Shown here: in pieces, positions 12,959-13,706 of the stretch
Position numbering within the stretch: the stretch's first letter is position 1
How the letters are laid out: each line of letters starts with the position of its first letter
Source of the DNA: Xanthocytophaga sp031424975
GTDB taxonomy: Bacteria > Bacteroidota > Bacteroidia > Cytophagales > 172606-1
Direction of reading: 5' to 3'
DNA: 13,706 nt
Assembly: GCA_031424975.1 (NCBI GenBank)
Contig: JANPIL010000492.1
Coordinates: 1-13,706 of the forward strand
Position numbers and translations under genes: made by a program
The notes under the pieces: generated by a model
Databases searched by the model: none
What the model was told of the DNA's origin: nothing
The model's input: the letters and a program-made list of their open reading frames with translations, nothing else

Positions 12959-13706
12959 ATGCGCATCTACCTCCAATTAATGCTTGAAAGCTTCCGGTTC
13001 GCCTGGGAAGCCCTGCGTTCCAACCTGTTGCGCACGGTGTTGTCGCTGTTGGGCGTAACCATCGGCATCTTTGCCATCATCGCCGTGTTTGTGCTCGTGG
13101 ATTCGCTGGAAAAAAACGTGAAAGACAACCTGTCGTTTCTGGGCAGCCGCACCATTTACGTGCAGAAATGGCCGTTTGTGTTCAGCAATAACTTCCCGTG
13201 GTGGAAATACATGAACCGCCCCACCACCAAGGAAGCCGAATACAAGTTTCTGGAAAGCCGCCTGACCATGAAGGAAGCCGTTGCGCTGTTCGACCAGAAC
13301 GGCGGCATCACGCTCAAGAACGGCAGCAGCAGCATCGGTAACATTGCCATATTGGGAGCCACCGAAAGCTACCAGAACATTGTGGAGATTCCGATGGGGG
13401 AGGGGCGGTTTTTCAACGAACTCGAATCGGAAGCGGCACGCCAAGTGGCCATTGTCGGGGCCGACATTGTGGAGGCCCTGTTTGCGGGCATGGACCCGAT
13501 TGGAAAGACCTTTAAATTGGACGGCCAGAAATTCACGGTCATCGGCACGATGAAAAAACAGGGCGAGTCTATTCTTGGCGGCCCCGATTTCGACGTGGGC
13601 TGCTTCATCCCGTACGGCACATTCGATAAGCTCTACCACACCAAAAACTCTGACCCTACCATCTGCATCAAGGGCTTGGAAACCGACCCCGGCATGGAGG
13701 AACTCG
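12959..13706 (+). CDS. MacB-like ABC transporter permease (3' end outside window)
   Basis: The first 249 residues are visible. A short amphipathic start (MRIYLQLMLESFRFAWEALR) leads into RSNLLRTVLSLLGVTIGIFAIIAVFVLV, the first transmembrane helix (about 23-47) typical of MacB/LolC-type permeases, with the RTxLSxLGVxIGI signature. A large periplasmic core domain follows (about 50-249 and beyond), including VAIVGADIVEALFAGMDPIGKTFKLDGQKFTVIG, a hallmark of the MacB_PCD domain. The later FtsX helices lie beyond the edge. No ATPase gene precedes it; in Bacteroidota these permeases often occur without one. The start ATG 12959 is set by the N-terminal helix and by repeat copy 9 ending about 40 bp upstream. 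The substrate is unknown; the family exports or extracts peptides, lipids or antibiotics. Confidence 0.88.
   Translation, partial: MRIYLQLMLESFRFAWEALRSNLLRTVLSLLGVTIGIFAIIAVFVLVDSLEKNVKDNLSFLGSRTIYVQKWPFVFSNNFPWWKYMNRPTTKEAEYKFLESRLTMKEAVALFDQNGGITLKNGSSSIGNIAILGATESYQNIVEIPMGEGRFFNELESEAARQVAIVGADIVEALFAGMDPIGKTFKLDGQKFTVIGTMKKQGESILGGPDFDVGCFIPYGTFDKLYHTKNSDPTICIKGLETDPGMEEL

Noticed and set aside
1..13706. tRNA or rRNA genes
   Set aside because: I saw no cloverleaf-type segment with a GTTC-containing T arm or any ribosomal RNA signature on either strand; a dedicated scan was not possible here.

Overview
The window looks like a chromosomal segment of a Bacteroidota bacterium, probably a Cytophagales/Chitinophagales-type lineage (inference). 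Pointers are the absence of clear Shine-Dalgarno sequences, a large TPR-CHAT protein with a signal peptide and a C-terminal anchor, a lipoprotein with a classical lipobox, a MacB-type permease without an adjacent ATPase, and SbtA beside a carbonic anhydrase fragment. Base composition is patchy. The housekeeping-like blocks (epimerase, katG, CHAT, lipoprotein, permease) are visibly GC-rich, while about 1.63-2.6 kb and 5.46-8.67 kb are AT-rich and look acquired.

Layout, left to right: the C-terminus of an unknown protein (2-148); a 31-codon small ORF followed by a strong intrinsic terminator (283-435); a dipeptide epimerase of the enolase superfamily, starting at a GTG (565-1632); a higB-higA toxin-antitoxin pair with overlapping ends (1706-2354); a non-coding stretch with an AT-rich presumed promoter; katG (2734-5070) and its terminator; the C-terminal stub of a tyrosine recombinase (about 5270-5464); an AT-rich block with a HEPN-motif orphan gene (5634-6266), a four-helix membrane protein (6535-7023), a carbonic anhydrase stub (7507-7659) and the bicarbonate transporter sbtA (7702-8667). 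On the minus strand follow a TPR-CHAT protein (8751-11606) and, upstream of it in the same direction, a lipoprotein (11665-12594). A MacB-like permease (12959 to the edge) is divergent from these.

The most striking signal is a dispersed repeat of about 34 bp. Its core is AAAATAGTATCTTTC, followed by an A-rich stretch, then GCC(C)AAACCC and a GC-rich tail. I count nine copies in 13.7 kb, in both orientations. Seven are intergenic, and two are embedded in frame, in opposite orientations, inside the CHAT gene. In one of these, the consensus would place a TAG stop in frame, and this copy reads TAC instead. Two intergenic copies face each other between the lipoprotein and permease genes. One copy is split by a second GC-rich palindrome, and one forms a 13-bp perfect hairpin exactly at the break of the recombinase remnant. 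The family resembles, by analogy only, mobile palindromic elements that can enter coding sequence.

Functional links: HigB and HigA are a toxin and its antitoxin. The lipoprotein and TPR-CHAT protein are probably co-transcribed and both exported, which suggests an envelope-located CHAT peptidase module. SbtA and the carbonic anhydrase stub record a former two-gene inorganic-carbon unit whose enzyme half has been lost.
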